From NCBI GenBank assembly GCA_041576815.1, contig JBFGKE010000009.1:1-64000 (forward strand): a DNA stretch of 64,000 nt, given 5' to 3'. Source of the stretch: SG8-38 sp041576815. Lineage in GTDB: Bacteria > Myxococcota_A > Polyangia > Polyangiales > Houyiibacteriaceae. Below the pieces are notes generated by a model. The model did not search any database. It was not told where the DNA came from and saw nothing but the letters and a program-made list of their open reading frames with translations. Shown piece after piece: positions 42,503-51,590 of this stretch (position 1 is its first letter; every line of letters starts with the position of its first letter). Both the position numbers and the translations under genes were made by a program.

Positions 42503-44241
42503 CACTCCACCGGTTCGACTCGGATGAGCCGAGGCTTGGTTCCCACCTTCATCCGATAGACGTGTCGCTCGGGGAGCTCGGCCTGCACGGCTTTGAGGGC
42601 CCCAGGGCCGTCGTGAACGATCAAGACATCCTCGTCGAGGCTCGGTCGAGGCGGCCTCCATTCGAAGACCCAAGAGCCGCGCTTTCGGAAGGCAGGCACT
42701 TGGCCCCAGACGGACGCGTACTGAGGGACGAGCAGTACGGCGGGGCGTCGCTCTGCCTCGTTCACGGCATCGTACAAAGCCACGTGTATCAGCGATTGGT
42801 CGTGAAGAAAACGCCCGTGCCAATAGCTGAAGGTTCCGAACGTCACCGGAAGAACGACGAGAAGCACCGCGAGCGGCCGCCGCCAGTCGGAGCCTCGCTC
42901 GACGAGCCAATCACGACTTCGCTTGAGTCCCTCGATCGTGAGAATCACAAGCGGGATTGCGGCCTCGGAGTAATGGATGGGGCCGACGATGTGAAGCCCG
43001 TGGTCGTCGTGCAAGAGAGCCAAACCAAGCGCGAGCAGCACGCCGAGCCCGAGCGATGCGGCTCGGCGGTTCGCGGTCGATCCGATCGCTGCGAGGACGA
43101 CTCCAATCGGCCCCAGAAACCAGATGCCGAGCATCATGGTGTTGTATCCGAGATTGGCGCCAAATCGCTCCCAATAGCGTGACACCTCCCAAGGTGGATC
43201 GAAGTGGAAGCCGTACGGATGCGGGAAATCGTTCTCCATGAACCGAGCGGACACGAACGGGTTCCCCGAGAGCGCCCAGTTGTGCGCGGCCATGATGACG
43301 AGGCTCAAGACGACTCCGGCGAGGATGCTCCACAAAGAGCTCCGAGCCCCGCCTTCTCGGATTGCGGCAGGAATGGAGACCAGAAGAACGAGCGGTGCCA
43401 CGAGCGCAGCGACCTCGAACGGCCGGCAGACTAGCGCGAGCGCAAGTGCGAGCGCGCCAAACCCGCGCGTCGTGCGCGTCTGACCCCGCCATGGGAGGTA
43501 AAAGCAAGTGATAGCCACCGCGAGAAATCCGCGCGAGAGCACGTGGGCATGGGTGGTGTAAGACAGCGTGAGCACCATGGGCGAGAACACGAGCACCCCG
43601 AGCGCCAGTACACCCCAGCTCCGGCCGTAGAGCCGAGCGATCATATACATCAGGGCGGGCACTGGAAGCATCGCGGCGAAATGAAAGACCCAGCCCTCGG
43701 TTCGGGTCAGCTCGGAGATTGCCCAAGCGAGCTGCACGCCGGTGAAGTCCGTCGACGACCAGGCCCCGTCCTTCGCCAAGATGAAGTGGTGTGGGAAGTG
43801 CTCGTGCATGGGCGACATCGCAGCCCACGTCTTGCCCATCGCGAGCACCTGACCTCCGAAACGCGCCGAGTTTTCGTCATCGGTGATCGTCGTGCCGAGC
43901 AGCACCACCTCGTGCAAGAGCCAAAACAGCAGCAGGGACAGAAGGCCGCACGACGCAACCGTCAGCGCCCATTTCCTAACGTCCATGCGATCGAGGACAT
44001 CCGTCAGGCGCGAGCACGCCGGCACCGTCCAACGCTCGAGGGCGAGTCCAGCGAGAATACCGGCTGGAAGCAGGAAGTAGGTGGCGGCCATCCAGAAGTT
44101 CAGCTCGCCGGCCACCATGCGGTTCCACGGCGGCACGAAACGGACTTCCATGCCGGTCACGGTCTGCCCCATGGCGAAAAAGCCGAGGTAGAAGGCGATG
44201 GCGGCTATCCCGAAGAAGAGATGAGCGTGCCTGGTGGTCAT
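42502..44241 (-). CDS. GT-C (GT39-like) membrane glycosyltransferase
   Basis: A 579-residue protein with about twelve helices and a C-terminal soluble tail of about 100 residues. The first large periplasmic loop has an acidic pair, TTITDDENSARFGGQVLA, in the position of the catalytic Asp/Glu in GT39-type enzymes that use polyprenyl-phosphate sugars. HVLSRGFLAVAITCFYLPW and RPFEVAALVAP lie in later helices. It probably transfers a sugar from the polyprenyl donor made by the ArnC/DPM-like enzyme of this cluster to a periplasmic acceptor. Overlaps both neighbours: ATGA with the aminotransferase and TGATG with the flippase-like gene. Confidence 0.77.
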   Translation of the reverse strand: MTTRHAHLFFGIAAIAFYLGFFAMGQTVTGMEVRFVPPWNRMVAGELNFWMAATYFLLPAGILAGLALERWTVPACSRLTDVLDRMDVRKWALTVASCGLLSLLLFWLLHEVVLLGTTITDDENSARFGGQVLAMGKTWAAMSPMHEHFPHHFILAKDGAWSSTDFTGVQLAWAISELTRTEGWVFHFAAMLPVPALMYMIARLYGRSWGVLALGVLVFSPMVLTLSYTTHAHVLSRGFLAVAITCFYLPWRGQTRTTRGFGALALALALVCRPFEVAALVAPLVLLVSIPAAIREGGARSSLWSILAGVVLSLVIMAAHNWALSGNPFVSARFMENDFPHPYGFHFDPPWEVSRYWERFGANLGYNTMMLGIWFLGPIGVVLAAIGSTANRRAASLGLGVLLALGLALLHDDHGLHIVGPIHYSEAAIPLVILTIEGLKRSRDWLVERGSDWRRPLAVLLVVLPVTFGTFSYWHGRFLHDQSLIHVALYDAVNEAERRPAVLLVPQYASVWGQVPAFRKRGSWVFEWRPPRPSLDEDVLIVHDGPGALKAVQAELPERHVYRMKVGTKPRLIRVEPVE

Positions 44242-45374
44242 CTCTCGCTCAGCAAGGATCGAAGCGTGTCCGCCACGTAGTCGACGTCGTCCTCCGGCAG
44301 CTTCGGCCAGAGCGGCAGGCTGATCGTTCGCCGTCCAAAGTCGGTGGCGTTCGGGAGCCCTGCCTCCTGGTCGCCGAAACGCTCTCGGTAATAACGAAGC
44401 GTGTGCACCGCGTTGTAGTTGACTGCACAGCCAATGCCATGCTCGCCGAGGCCGCGAAGGACGCGGTCGCGATCCGGCCCGGGAACCAACAGGGCGAACA
44501 GATGGTGGGTACTCTGCCCGGAGCGCTCGACGAGCTGAACCTTCGGCTCGTCGCGCAGCCGCGTTTCGTAGCGCTCGACGAGGTGCTGGCGGGCTGCGCG
44601 CTGCGCATCGACGCGATCGAGCTGCGGAAGAAGAAGAGCCGCCTGGACGTCGGTAAGCGCTCCCTTGTAGCCCATTTCGAGCATGTCCCAGTGCTGGTAG
44701 GTCCCGCCGTGTCTCGCCGCCGCGTCCTTGCTCATGCCGTGGTTCCGAAGGACTCGCAGGCGTGCCGCGCGGTCCGAGTCGCGCACCAACACCGCCCCGC
44801 CGTCCCCTGCGGTCATCGTCTTGGTCGCGTAAAAACTGAGCACGGCGGCATCGCCGAGATGTCCGGCCCGGTATCCATCGCGCATGCCTTCGATGCCGTG
44901 CGCGGCGTCCTCGAGCAGAAGCAGCCCGTGCCGATCCGCGATGTCGCGAAGCGCGCGCATGTCGCTCATTTGTCCGTAGAGATGCACCGCGACGATCGCT
45001 TTGGTGTTTGGCGTGATCGCCTGCTCGACCATGGCAGGGTCCAAGAGGCCCGTGCGCGGATCGATGTCGGCAAGCACCGGCGTAGCGCCTGCATGAATGA
45101 TGGCGTTGGTCGTCGCTGCAAACGTCATCGGCGTGGTGATCACCTCGTCACCCTCGCCCACGTCGAATGCCCGCATGGCGAGAAACAACCCCACGGTACA
45201 GCTCGACACGCCTACGGCCTCGACTCCCCCGCCGACGTAGTCCGCGAGCGCGCCCTCGAGCTCCCGAACCCTCGGACCCAGCGTCAGGAAGAGCGACCCG
45301 ACGGTTTTCTCGAGTGACGCAAGCTCCTCGGCGCCCACGGTGTGGCGGTAGAACTCAACTTTCCGCATGGACAT
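44238..45374 (-). CDS. DegT/DnrJ/EryC1-type sugar aminotransferase
   Basis: A 378-residue PLP enzyme transferring an amino group from glutamate to a keto-sugar nucleotide. It shows the substrate pocket TPMTFAATTNAIIHAGATPVLADID, LEDAAHGIEG, the lysine that binds PLP in SFYATKTMTAGDGGAV, and the NYNAVHTLRYYRERFG loop near the end. Start is ATG 45374 or ATG 45368, two codons apart; the first has a TGAGA upstream. It follows the epimerase stop by 3 bp. The pair suggests an amino-deoxysugar for the second glycan locus, but a 4,6-dehydratase to make the keto-sugar is not present here. Confidence 0.91.
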   Translation of the reverse strand: MSMRKVEFYRHTVGAEELASLEKTVGSLFLTLGPRVRELEGALADYVGGGVEAVGVSSCTVGLFLAMRAFDVGEGDEVITTPMTFAATTNAIIHAGATPVLADIDPRTGLLDPAMVEQAITPNTKAIVAVHLYGQMSDMRALRDIADRHGLLLLEDAAHGIEGMRDGYRAGHLGDAAVLSFYATKTMTAGDGGAVLVRDSDRAARLRVLRNHGMSKDAAARHGGTYQHWDMLEMGYKGALTDVQAALLLPQLDRVDAQRAARQHLVERYETRLRDEPKVQLVERSGQSTHHLFALLVPGPDRDRVLRGLGEHGIGCAVNYNAVHTLRYYRERFGDQEAGLPNATDFGRRTISLPLWPKLPEDDVDYVADTLRSLLSER

Positions 45375-45377
45375 GTC

Positions 45378-46415
45378 TCACCCCAGAACGCGGCCTTCGA
45401 TCGCAAGCTCGTCGTACGCTTGGTCCACGTCCGCCAAGAATTGATAGTGGCGCACGGTGTACCATCGGCGGTCGTCCGGGTCGACGACGCCGCGGCGAAG
45501 GACGTCTACGATTTCGTCGATGCCTGCCTCGACGCCGACGAAATCGAGCTCGGGAAAGGCTGCCTTGAGCTTTCCAAAGGTGACGCGATAGCTGCGGTTG
45601 TCGGGGTCGTGCGGGAGCATGACGACCTCGGTACCGGGGACGCGGTCACGAATGCGGTAGGCAAGCGTTTGGATCCGAAGGTTGTTCTCGTCGGTTCCGA
45701 CGTTGAACACCTCGCCTGCGACCCGCTCGCTCGGCGCAGCGAGCATTGCCGACACGGTCTTTGCAACATCGCCGACGTGCACGAAGGGGCGCCACTGCTT
45801 GCCGCCACCCTCGATGTTGATGCGCTGTGCGATGTAGGCGTGGCGCGTCATGATGTTGACGGCGAGGTCGAATCTCATTTTGGGCGAGTATCCGAATACG
45901 GTCGCAAGCCTGAGACGGACGATCTCCATGCCGCCGCGCTCGCTGAGCTCAACCAGGTGACCCTCGAGATCGGATTTGCATCGGGCGTACAGTGAAACGG
46001 GACGGTGCGCAGCCGACTCGTCGATGAGCGCATCGCCGCCCTGACCGTAGACGCTGCAGGACGAGGCGAAGACGAGCCGCTTCACGCCGGCCTCTCGCGC
46101 CGTGCGCGCGGTGTGAAGACCGCCCTCGAGGTTGACGTGCCGGGTGAGCTGGCTGTTCAGGTCGCACGCTGGATCGTTCGAGATGCCTGCCAAATCGACC
46201 ACCGCATCGATCCCGTCGAAGTGCGTGGGCTGAAGTCGCCGTATGTCGAGACGTAGCAGATCGAGCCGCTGCTTTTGATCCTGCCGGAGACCCAGGAAGA
46301 CGTTGCTCCCGAAATAGAACCGGTCCACCACCCGAACACTGTGGCCTTGCTCGAGCAGCAGGCGTGTAATCGTCGAGCCGATGTAGCCGGCCCCCCCAGT
46401 TACCAAAACGTTCAT
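45378..46415 (-). CDS. NAD-dependent sugar epimerase/dehydratase
   Basis: A 345-residue extended SDR protein starting MNVLVTGGAGYIGSTITRLLLEQG (Rossmann GxxGxxG). The Ser/Tyr/Lys site appears as FASSCSVYGQGG and SLYARCKSDLEG. It has a WRPFVHVGDVAKTVSAML loop and EVFNVGTDENN typical of nucleotide-sugar epimerases; the exact reaction cannot be told. The ATG at 46415 is preferred over an upstream GTG because GGGTGA precedes it. It lies 3 bp before the aminotransferase start, so both act in one nucleotide-sugar pathway. Confidence 0.87.
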   Translation of the reverse strand: MNVLVTGGAGYIGSTITRLLLEQGHSVRVVDRFYFGSNVFLGLRQDQKQRLDLLRLDIRRLQPTHFDGIDAVVDLAGISNDPACDLNSQLTRHVNLEGGLHTARTAREAGVKRLVFASSCSVYGQGGDALIDESAAHRPVSLYARCKSDLEGHLVELSERGGMEIVRLRLATVFGYSPKMRFDLAVNIMTRHAYIAQRINIEGGGKQWRPFVHVGDVAKTVSAMLAAPSERVAGEVFNVGTDENNLRIQTLAYRIRDRVPGTEVVMLPHDPDNRSYRVTFGKLKAAFPELDFVGVEAGIDEIVDVLRRGVVDPDDRRWYTVRHYQFLADVDQAYDELAIEGRVLG

Positions 46416-46478
46416 CTTGCTCACCCGCCAGTGTACCAACCGCCGACGAATTTTCGAGAAAACTGAACGCGCGCGTGT

Positions 46479-47315
46479 TCAGCCCTGGCCGGCCCGATAC
46501 GTGCGCTTTTTCGGGTCCGAAACGCGATACTCGGCGACGCTTTTCGGCGGGACCGCCCACATGCCGAGTGTTTGTGCGACGGGCGACTCGAGGTCGACCT
46601 TGCCCTTCATGATGGTGGGGTAGTCGAGCTGCTGTTTGATGAACGGGCGGGTGAACTGGTGGTTCATGCCGCGTCGGATCTTGGACGAGTAGTTCACCCC
46701 GCCGCGATGCCAGAGCATGGAATCGAAAAAGAGCACCGACCCGGCGGGCATCGTCAGCTGTTTCTCGTATGCCCGCACGTACTCTTCGCTTGGCAGCGAC
46801 TCGAAGCGATGTGTGCCGGGGACCACCCAGGTGCCGCCGGTTTGCTCGTCGAAATCATCGACCGCGATGAAAGCATTGAAGCTCAAAAGCTTGGTCGGCA
46901 AGAAGTCCTTCGGGAAATCGCGATGGTAGCGCCCTTGGTTGTGGGGGCGGTCCGGGTGCGCCACGACGCCGTTCTGGAGATGTAAGATGGCGGTGGGACC
47001 GACCGTCGCCTCCACGTGCTCGAAGATCGTTGGATGCCGGATGAATTGCAGGAAAAACGGATCGGCCTCCATCATTGCGCGCATCACGCCGTAGTCGCCG
47101 ATGCGTTCGAGTAGCTCCTCGCCATACTCTTCGAGCTGCGCTTCCCAGATGCGATCCATGCGCTGGCGCGTGTCCTCGAGAAATTCCTGGTCGAACACGC
47201 GCTCGATGACGAAATAGCCTTCGCGCTCGAGAAGCTCGAACCGATGGTCATCCTCGTCCTGGTTCTCGCGCTGCTGAAAACCGATGAAACGTTGGGCTTC
47301 CTTCGGAACGGCCAT
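46479..47315 (-). CDS. Phytanoyl-CoA dioxygenase (PhyH)-family Fe(II)/2-oxoglutarate oxygenase
   Basis: A 278-residue cytoplasmic oxygenase. The Fe(II) facial triad is visible as YHRDFP (His and Asp) with distal His in SMLWHRGGVNYS, and an Arg in IRRGMNHQFTR to bind 2-oxoglutarate. GGTWVVPGTHRFE is the strand typical of PhyH. The family hydroxylates lipids, amino acids and natural products; here the substrate is unknown. It lies between the sugar epimerase gene and the polyprenyl glycosyltransferase gene and faces the same way. A second 2-oxoglutarate oxygenase is encoded in the same operon. Confidence 0.9.
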   Translation of the reverse strand: MAVPKEAQRFIGFQQRENQDEDDHRFELLEREGYFVIERVFDQEFLEDTRQRMDRIWEAQLEEYGEELLERIGDYGVMRAMMEADPFFLQFIRHPTIFEHVEATVGPTAILHLQNGVVAHPDRPHNQGRYHRDFPKDFLPTKLLSFNAFIAVDDFDEQTGGTWVVPGTHRFESLPSEEYVRAYEKQLTMPAGSVLFFDSMLWHRGGVNYSSKIRRGMNHQFTRPFIKQQLDYPTIMKGKVDLESPVAQTLGMWAVPPKSVAEYRVSDPKKRTYRAGQG

Positions 47316-47324
47316 GATACGAGT

Positions 47325-48302
47325 CTAGCGCTCCGTTACCGCGGAGGGTACTTTGGCTTCTGCACCAAAAGTGCGCTCCGCGACGATGTAGAGGGGGCGG
47401 TTCTTCGTCTGCTCGAACATCTTGCCGATGTAGAGGCCCAACACCCCGAGCGAGAACAGCACCATGCCACCGATGAACCACGTCGAGACCATGGCGCTCG
47501 CCCAACCTTCGACGCCTTGGTCGAGGACGACGCGCTTGTAAATCAGCCACAGCACCTGAACAAACGCGCCGAGCACGATGAGAAATCCGAGCGCCGAGCT
47601 CGCCTGCAGCAGCCGGGTGGACTGCGAGGTGATGCCATCGAGGGCGTGAACGAGCATCTTCGTGAAGCCATACCCGCTCGTCCCTGCAAAGCGCTCCGCG
47701 TGCTCGACGTCGACGAATGCTTGGCGAAAGCCGAGATAGCGAAGGATGTACAGATAGTGACGATGCGCGTCGGTCACGCGGAGGAAGGCGTCGACCACGC
47801 GTCGGTCGATCATGGATAGCGTGCCCTCTTCGCCATCGACCTTCTGTCCGGTCAAACGATTCATGATGACGAAAAACAGCACCGAGGTCGTGCGCTTGAA
47901 GAACGAGTCGCGTCGTTGCCGGCGGCGCGAGAACACGACTTCGTACCCGTCTTCCATCTTTTGCCAGAGCTTCGGGATTTCCTCGGGCTGTTCCTGAAGA
48001 TCGCTATCCATGACCACGACTCGCCTGCCGCGGGTCGCTTCTAGGCCCGCCGTGATCGCGAAGTGTTGACCGAAGTTGCGGCTGAGGCGTAGCCCCCGGA
48101 CGCGAGAGTCTTCCCGCGAAAGCCGTTCGATGGTCGGCCAGGAGTCGTCCTTGCTGCCGTCGTCGACGAGCAGGATCTCGAAGCTCTGCGTCAGCGACGA
48201 CAACACCGCCGTGAGGCGCCGATGCAGCTCCTCGAGACACTCCGCATCGTTGAAAACCGGGGCCACGACCGAAAGCTCGACGGTGCCAGGCGAGCGCATC
48301 AT
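47325..48302 (-). CDS. Polyprenyl-phosphate glycosyltransferase (DPM/GtrB/ArnC type GT2)
   Basis: A 325-residue GT2 enzyme with two C-terminal helices. The catalytic domain opens LSVVAPVFNDAECLEELHRRL with LLVDDGSKDDSW, and VVVMDSDLQEQPEEIPKLW gives the DxD site; the helices are LGFLIVLGAFVQVLWLIY and FIGGMVLFSLGVLGLYIG. It should move a sugar from a nucleotide donor to undecaprenyl phosphate. Starts at ATG 48302, overlapping the upstream stop as ATGA. It supplies the donor that the GT-C protein at 42502-44241 would use. Confidence 0.9.
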   Translation of the reverse strand: MMRSPGTVELSVVAPVFNDAECLEELHRRLTAVLSSLTQSFEILLVDDGSKDDSWPTIERLSREDSRVRGLRLSRNFGQHFAITAGLEATRGRRVVVMDSDLQEQPEEIPKLWQKMEDGYEVVFSRRRQRRDSFFKRTTSVLFFVIMNRLTGQKVDGEEGTLSMIDRRVVDAFLRVTDAHRHYLYILRYLGFRQAFVDVEHAERFAGTSGYGFTKMLVHALDGITSQSTRLLQASSALGFLIVLGAFVQVLWLIYKRVVLDQGVEGWASAMVSTWFIGGMVLFSLGVLGLYIGKMFEQTKNRPLYIVAERTFGAEAKVPSAVTER

Positions 48303-49228
48303 GACACCAGCTCCGCAATGCCGAGGCCGTCTCGCCCGTAGCCATTGCCGTTGTAAAGCATGAAGAATCGTCCGCCGGCGCGAAAAACACACGGATAGCA
48401 TTGGGCTTTGGCATCCCAGGCTTCTCCGCTCGGCGTGAACCCGAGCGCATCGTCGCGTCGCTCCCACGCTAGGCCGTCGCTCGAAGTGGCGTAGCCGAGA
48501 TGGTACTCGTCGCCTCGCGTACAGAACCACATGTGGTGCCGCCCATCGGCGTGGATTACGGACGGCCGAGCGATGGCGAACTCGTCGTCCGAGGCGAAAT
48601 CGATGGCGATCGAGTCGTCGCGGCGCCAGTCTATTCCGTCGTTGGAGTGGGCGTACTTGATTAAGTACTTGTGAAGCGGCTCGCCCCCCGTCGGCACCCA
48701 CTCGAGGCACGCCGTGTACCACATGTGAAAGCCGGCTCCGTCCTCGGTGACGTACATCGACCCGAGCCAGAGGTGATCGGCATCGGTGCGGGGCAGGATC
48801 GGGGCGCGAGATACGCGATCGAACGTTCGCCCGGGGCGCTGAATGGCGAGTCCGATGTGGTTTTGAAAAGGGGTGAGGACGCTCGGCATCCACCCGGTGT
48901 AGTACAGCCAGAGGTCGTCGCCGCGGGCCAGGACGCATGGATACGACACCCCGTTCTCGTCGAACGCGCCGAGCGCGCCGAAGCGGAACACGGGCTCGGG
49001 CTCCACTTCCACGATCCGCGGCTCGTCGCGAACGTCGAGCAGGACTCGGCCGATGAGCGAGCGATTCTGGTCGTCACGCCCCGAGACGTACACGTACCCG
49101 CGATCGTCGTCCCACTCCGAGGGCGTCCCCGCGCTGCCCGCGCAGCTCGCGAGCCAAGCGACGCTCGGATCGGGAGGAAGAATCCTGCCGTGGCTCCTCC
49201 AAGGACGGGCCACGCCGTCGATCAGCAC
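48299..49228 (-). CDS. Beta-propeller GH43/GH32-superfamily-like protein
   Basis: A 309-residue protein with repeating strands such as YVYVSGRDDQNR, WLYYTGWMPS, HMWYTACLEW, HMWFCTRGDEYHLGYATSSDG and FFMLYNGNGYG, the pattern of five-bladed beta-propellers of the glycoside hydrolase families 43, 62, 32 and 68. Catalytic acids cannot be assigned with confidence, and there is no signal peptide, unlike most degradative members. It may be a cytoplasmic glycan-modifying enzyme or a sugar-binding protein. The GTG at 49228 is preceded by AGAGG, 7 nt away. It overlaps its upstream neighbour by 7 nt. Confidence 0.72.
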   Translation of the reverse strand: MLIDGVARPWRSHGRILPPDPSVAWLASCAGSAGTPSEWDDDRGYVYVSGRDDQNRSLIGRVLLDVRDEPRIVEVEPEPVFRFGALGAFDENGVSYPCVLARGDDLWLYYTGWMPSVLTPFQNHIGLAIQRPGRTFDRVSRAPILPRTDADHLWLGSMYVTEDGAGFHMWYTACLEWVPTGGEPLHKYLIKYAHSNDGIDWRRDDSIAIDFASDDEFAIARPSVIHADGRHHMWFCTRGDEYHLGYATSSDGLAWERRDDALGFTPSGEAWDAKAQCYPCVFRAGGRFFMLYNGNGYGRDGLGIAELVS

Positions 49229-50043
49229 GGTGGATCCTCTCGATCGAGGTCGATGGAGCGAGCCACCGCGACGTTCGAGTGCACGCGATTGACCGCGATC
49301 AGACCCATCCAGCGCCCTCGAAACGAGAGCCAATCGCGGTCGACGGCTGGATCGACGGGCGCCACGCCGTGCACCACCTCGGCGTGGAAGTACACCGCGT
49401 CGCCGATGTCTGCGGTTTGGTCGATGTCGATGCGCGTGCCGTCTTTTTGCTCGACGAACAGACCGCCCTCGGAATAGTCGTCGCCGCGTTTCGACATCAC
49501 GATCGTGGGAACGACGAGCTGGTGGTAACCAACCGGGTCGCAGTGCCTGTGAAGCATGCCGCCGCCCGACGGATAAAACTGGAACGCCACGCGCGCGGTG
49601 CAGCCTTCCACGGGCGAGGCGCCCAAGTACTTGTCCGCAGGGAGCCCGGCCAATCTGTTCTTGAGCCGGTAGACGGGCCGGAAGAGCGAGAAGACGTCGA
49701 AGAAGTCCTGGTTCCAGGGGTGGAAGACGAACTGGTGAAACATACCCTCGACGTCGCTCCGCGGATCGCGGTCGATGATGCGGTGGAAGTTCGGGCACCC
49801 CGCCTCGATCTTGTAATAGGTCGGGAGCGAGCTCTGGCCCACGAGGGCGAGGTAGTCACGGATCTGAAGAAGGGGCTCTTGGGGGACGGCGCCTTTGATC
49901 AGCAGGCACTCGAAGTTGGACAGGCGCTGCGTCAGCTCTTGGATCTTCGCATCGTCGGCGAGAATACCGTGCAGGTCATCGACGACGTGCAGGGCTTTGG
50001 CGTGCCGAACGGTCGGCGTCGGGGCGACGGCCTTGAGCTCCAT
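49222..50043 (-). CDS. 2-oxoglutarate/Fe(II)-dependent oxygenase
   Basis: A 273-residue oxygenase with a double-stranded beta-helix fold. The iron site is HRHCDP (His-x-Asp) with distal His in HAEVVHGVAPVD and a likely 2-oxoglutarate Arg in SFRGRWMG; FQFYPSGGGMLHRHCDP is the core strand. It is distinct from the PhyH protein at 46479-47315. Substrate unknown; its coupling to the beta-propeller gene by 7-nt overlap suggests a role in modification of the same sugar or lipid. No signal peptide, so cytoplasmic. Confidence 0.8.
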   Translation of the reverse strand: MELKAVAPTPTVRHAKALHVVDDLHGILADDAKIQELTQRLSNFECLLIKGAVPQEPLLQIRDYLALVGQSSLPTYYKIEAGCPNFHRIIDRDPRSDVEGMFHQFVFHPWNQDFFDVFSLFRPVYRLKNRLAGLPADKYLGASPVEGCTARVAFQFYPSGGGMLHRHCDPVGYHQLVVPTIVMSKRGDDYSEGGLFVEQKDGTRIDIDQTADIGDAVYFHAEVVHGVAPVDPAVDRDWLSFRGRWMGLIAVNRVHSNVAVARSIDLDREDPPC

Positions 50044-50094
50044 GGCCTCGATAGGATAACCCGGCGGCGTTGGGGCGCTGCAACTTCCGGGGGT

Positions 50095-50748
50095 CTATTC
50101 CAGTGACAGCGGCGAGAACCGAGCGCCGTCGAGAACCTCATCCTGCCGGAACAACCAAATGGCGAACTCGAACGGGAGGTATCCGTGGTCGAGCAGGACC
50201 CGTCTGGAAAGCCCCTTGGCCAACCCGAACACCCGCTCGGGCTCCGCATGAAACGTGTCGTCCCGCATGTAGTCCACGTACCTACTCATGAAGTCGGCGG
50301 CGCACGCGAACCGGCACAGCGCAAACATGCGTTCGAGCGTGCGCCGGATGCGCGCCCAAGGGTCCTCGTGGACCAACACCCCGTTGAAGATGCCCGACGC
50401 GACGACCAGATCGAACGATTCGCCCGGGTCGAAGTCGTCGATGTCGGCAAGCGCAAGCTCGGCGTCCGGATAGGCTTTGCGTCCGACGTCGAGCAGCTCG
50501 TCGATGAAGTCGATGCCCACGTACTGGCCGTCGAAACCGTGGTCGCGCAAGAACGGATAGAGATCGCCGAACCCGCAGCCCACGTCGAGCACGGAATTCG
50601 CCCGCGCGAGGTCGATGCGGGAGGTGAGAGCGGAAAACCGCTCCTCCTGCTTGCCCTTCGTCCACCCTAGCGCCCGGGGATCGTGGCCGAACTCGGCAAG
50701 GCGCTCGAGGTAACGATCTCGGTAGATACCGTGGTCGTCGGGGTTCAC
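50095..50748 (-). CDS. Class I SAM-dependent methyltransferase
   Basis: A 217-residue protein with the SAM motif SVLDVGCGFGDLYPFL, followed by YVGIDFIDELLDVGRK and FDLVVASGIFNGV, in the usual seven-strand fold. No Zn ribbon and no membrane helix. The GTG at 50748 overlaps the amidohydrolase stop as GTGA, so the pair is coupled. Substrate unknown; context suggests a small precursor of the second glycan or of an amidated product. Confidence 0.86.
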   Translation of the reverse strand: MNPDDHGIYRDRYLERLAEFGHDPRALGWTKGKQEERFSALTSRIDLARANSVLDVGCGFGDLYPFLRDHGFDGQYVGIDFIDELLDVGRKAYPDAELALADIDDFDPGESFDLVVASGIFNGVLVHEDPWARIRRTLERMFALCRFACAADFMSRYVDYMRDDTFHAEPERVFGLAKGLSRRVLLDHGYLPFEFAIWLFRQDEVLDGARFSPLSLE

Positions 50749-51536
50749 CGGAAGCCGCTCCAGTGGCCGAAGAGGGTCTGCAGGTTGTCGTGAGCCACGC
50801 GTTGCACTTTGTCTCGAGGAAGCCCTTCGGTCAGCTCGAAGAAACGCGCAAAGGCTCGAGACGGTGCGTAGTCCGGGTAGTCCGAGCCCACGACGAGGCG
50901 CTGGTCGAGGTGCTCCACGAGAAAACGAATGTCGGGATCGAGGGACGACCCGGCGTAGCGGAGTAACGTGAACGAGAGGTCGAGCCGGAGGTGCGCGTGC
51001 ATTCGAACGAGCTCGAACAGGCCGAGGGCCTCGGTGCCGCCACCGTGAAGCAGGACCATCGTAGTCTCGGGGGCGGCGTTGGCCAGCGCATCGACCGTGT
51101 CGGCGGCGTTCCGCGTCGGAGTGCCAGCGCGCCGAAACAGCGTGCAGACGAAGGCTGGAAGCCCGAGCGCACCAGCTTCACGAAGCGCAGTCAAACACAC
51201 CGGAGACTCCGGGTCGTACCCGTGCATCCTCGGGTGGAGCTTGATCCCTGCAAACCCGCGGTCGGCGGCCTCTCGCACCGAAGCGCGAACTGCATCGTCG
51301 CTCGGCGAGCGGGCCGGGTTCACCGAGGCCACCGGTACGAAACGATCGGGATGCGCGCGGGCGATGCTTTCGACGTCGGTGTTCTCGTTCAAGCCGGACA
51401 CCGCGACGAGACATGCTTTGTCGACCTTTGCGGCATCCATGTCCCGCAACAAACGGTCTGGCCCAGCGTCGACCCCGGCCTTGGCCGGCCATCGGCCGTC
51501 GAGCGTTGCGTGCACGAGCGAATCGAAAACGCGCAT
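50745..51536 (-). CDS. Amidohydrolase_2-type TIM-barrel metal-dependent hydrolase
   Basis: A 263-residue TIM-barrel protein of the amidohydrolase 2 family. It shows FAGIKLHPRMHGYDP (metal/barrel), TMVLLHGGGTEALG and LVVGSDYPDYAP, matching later barrel strands with metal His and Asp. The usual N-terminal HxH metal pair is not clear; it starts MRVFDSLVHATLDGR with only one His, so the site may be mononuclear. Family members hydrolyse or decarboxylate small molecules. Coupled to the methyltransferase by GTGA and divergent from the ATP-grasp gene over 54 bp. Confidence 0.8.
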   Translation of the reverse strand: MRVFDSLVHATLDGRWPAKAGVDAGPDRLLRDMDAAKVDKACLVAVSGLNENTDVESIARAHPDRFVPVASVNPARSPSDDAVRASVREAADRGFAGIKLHPRMHGYDPESPVCLTALREAGALGLPAFVCTLFRRAGTPTRNAADTVDALANAAPETTMVLLHGGGTEALGLFELVRMHAHLRLDLSFTLLRYAGSSLDPDIRFLVEHLDQRLVVGSDYPDYAPSRAFARFFELTEGLPRDKVQRVAHDNLQTLFGHWSGFR

Positions 51537-51590
51537 GGACCGAAATGATAACAGACGGGTGCGCTGTGTTAGAATCTTGGGCAAGCACGC

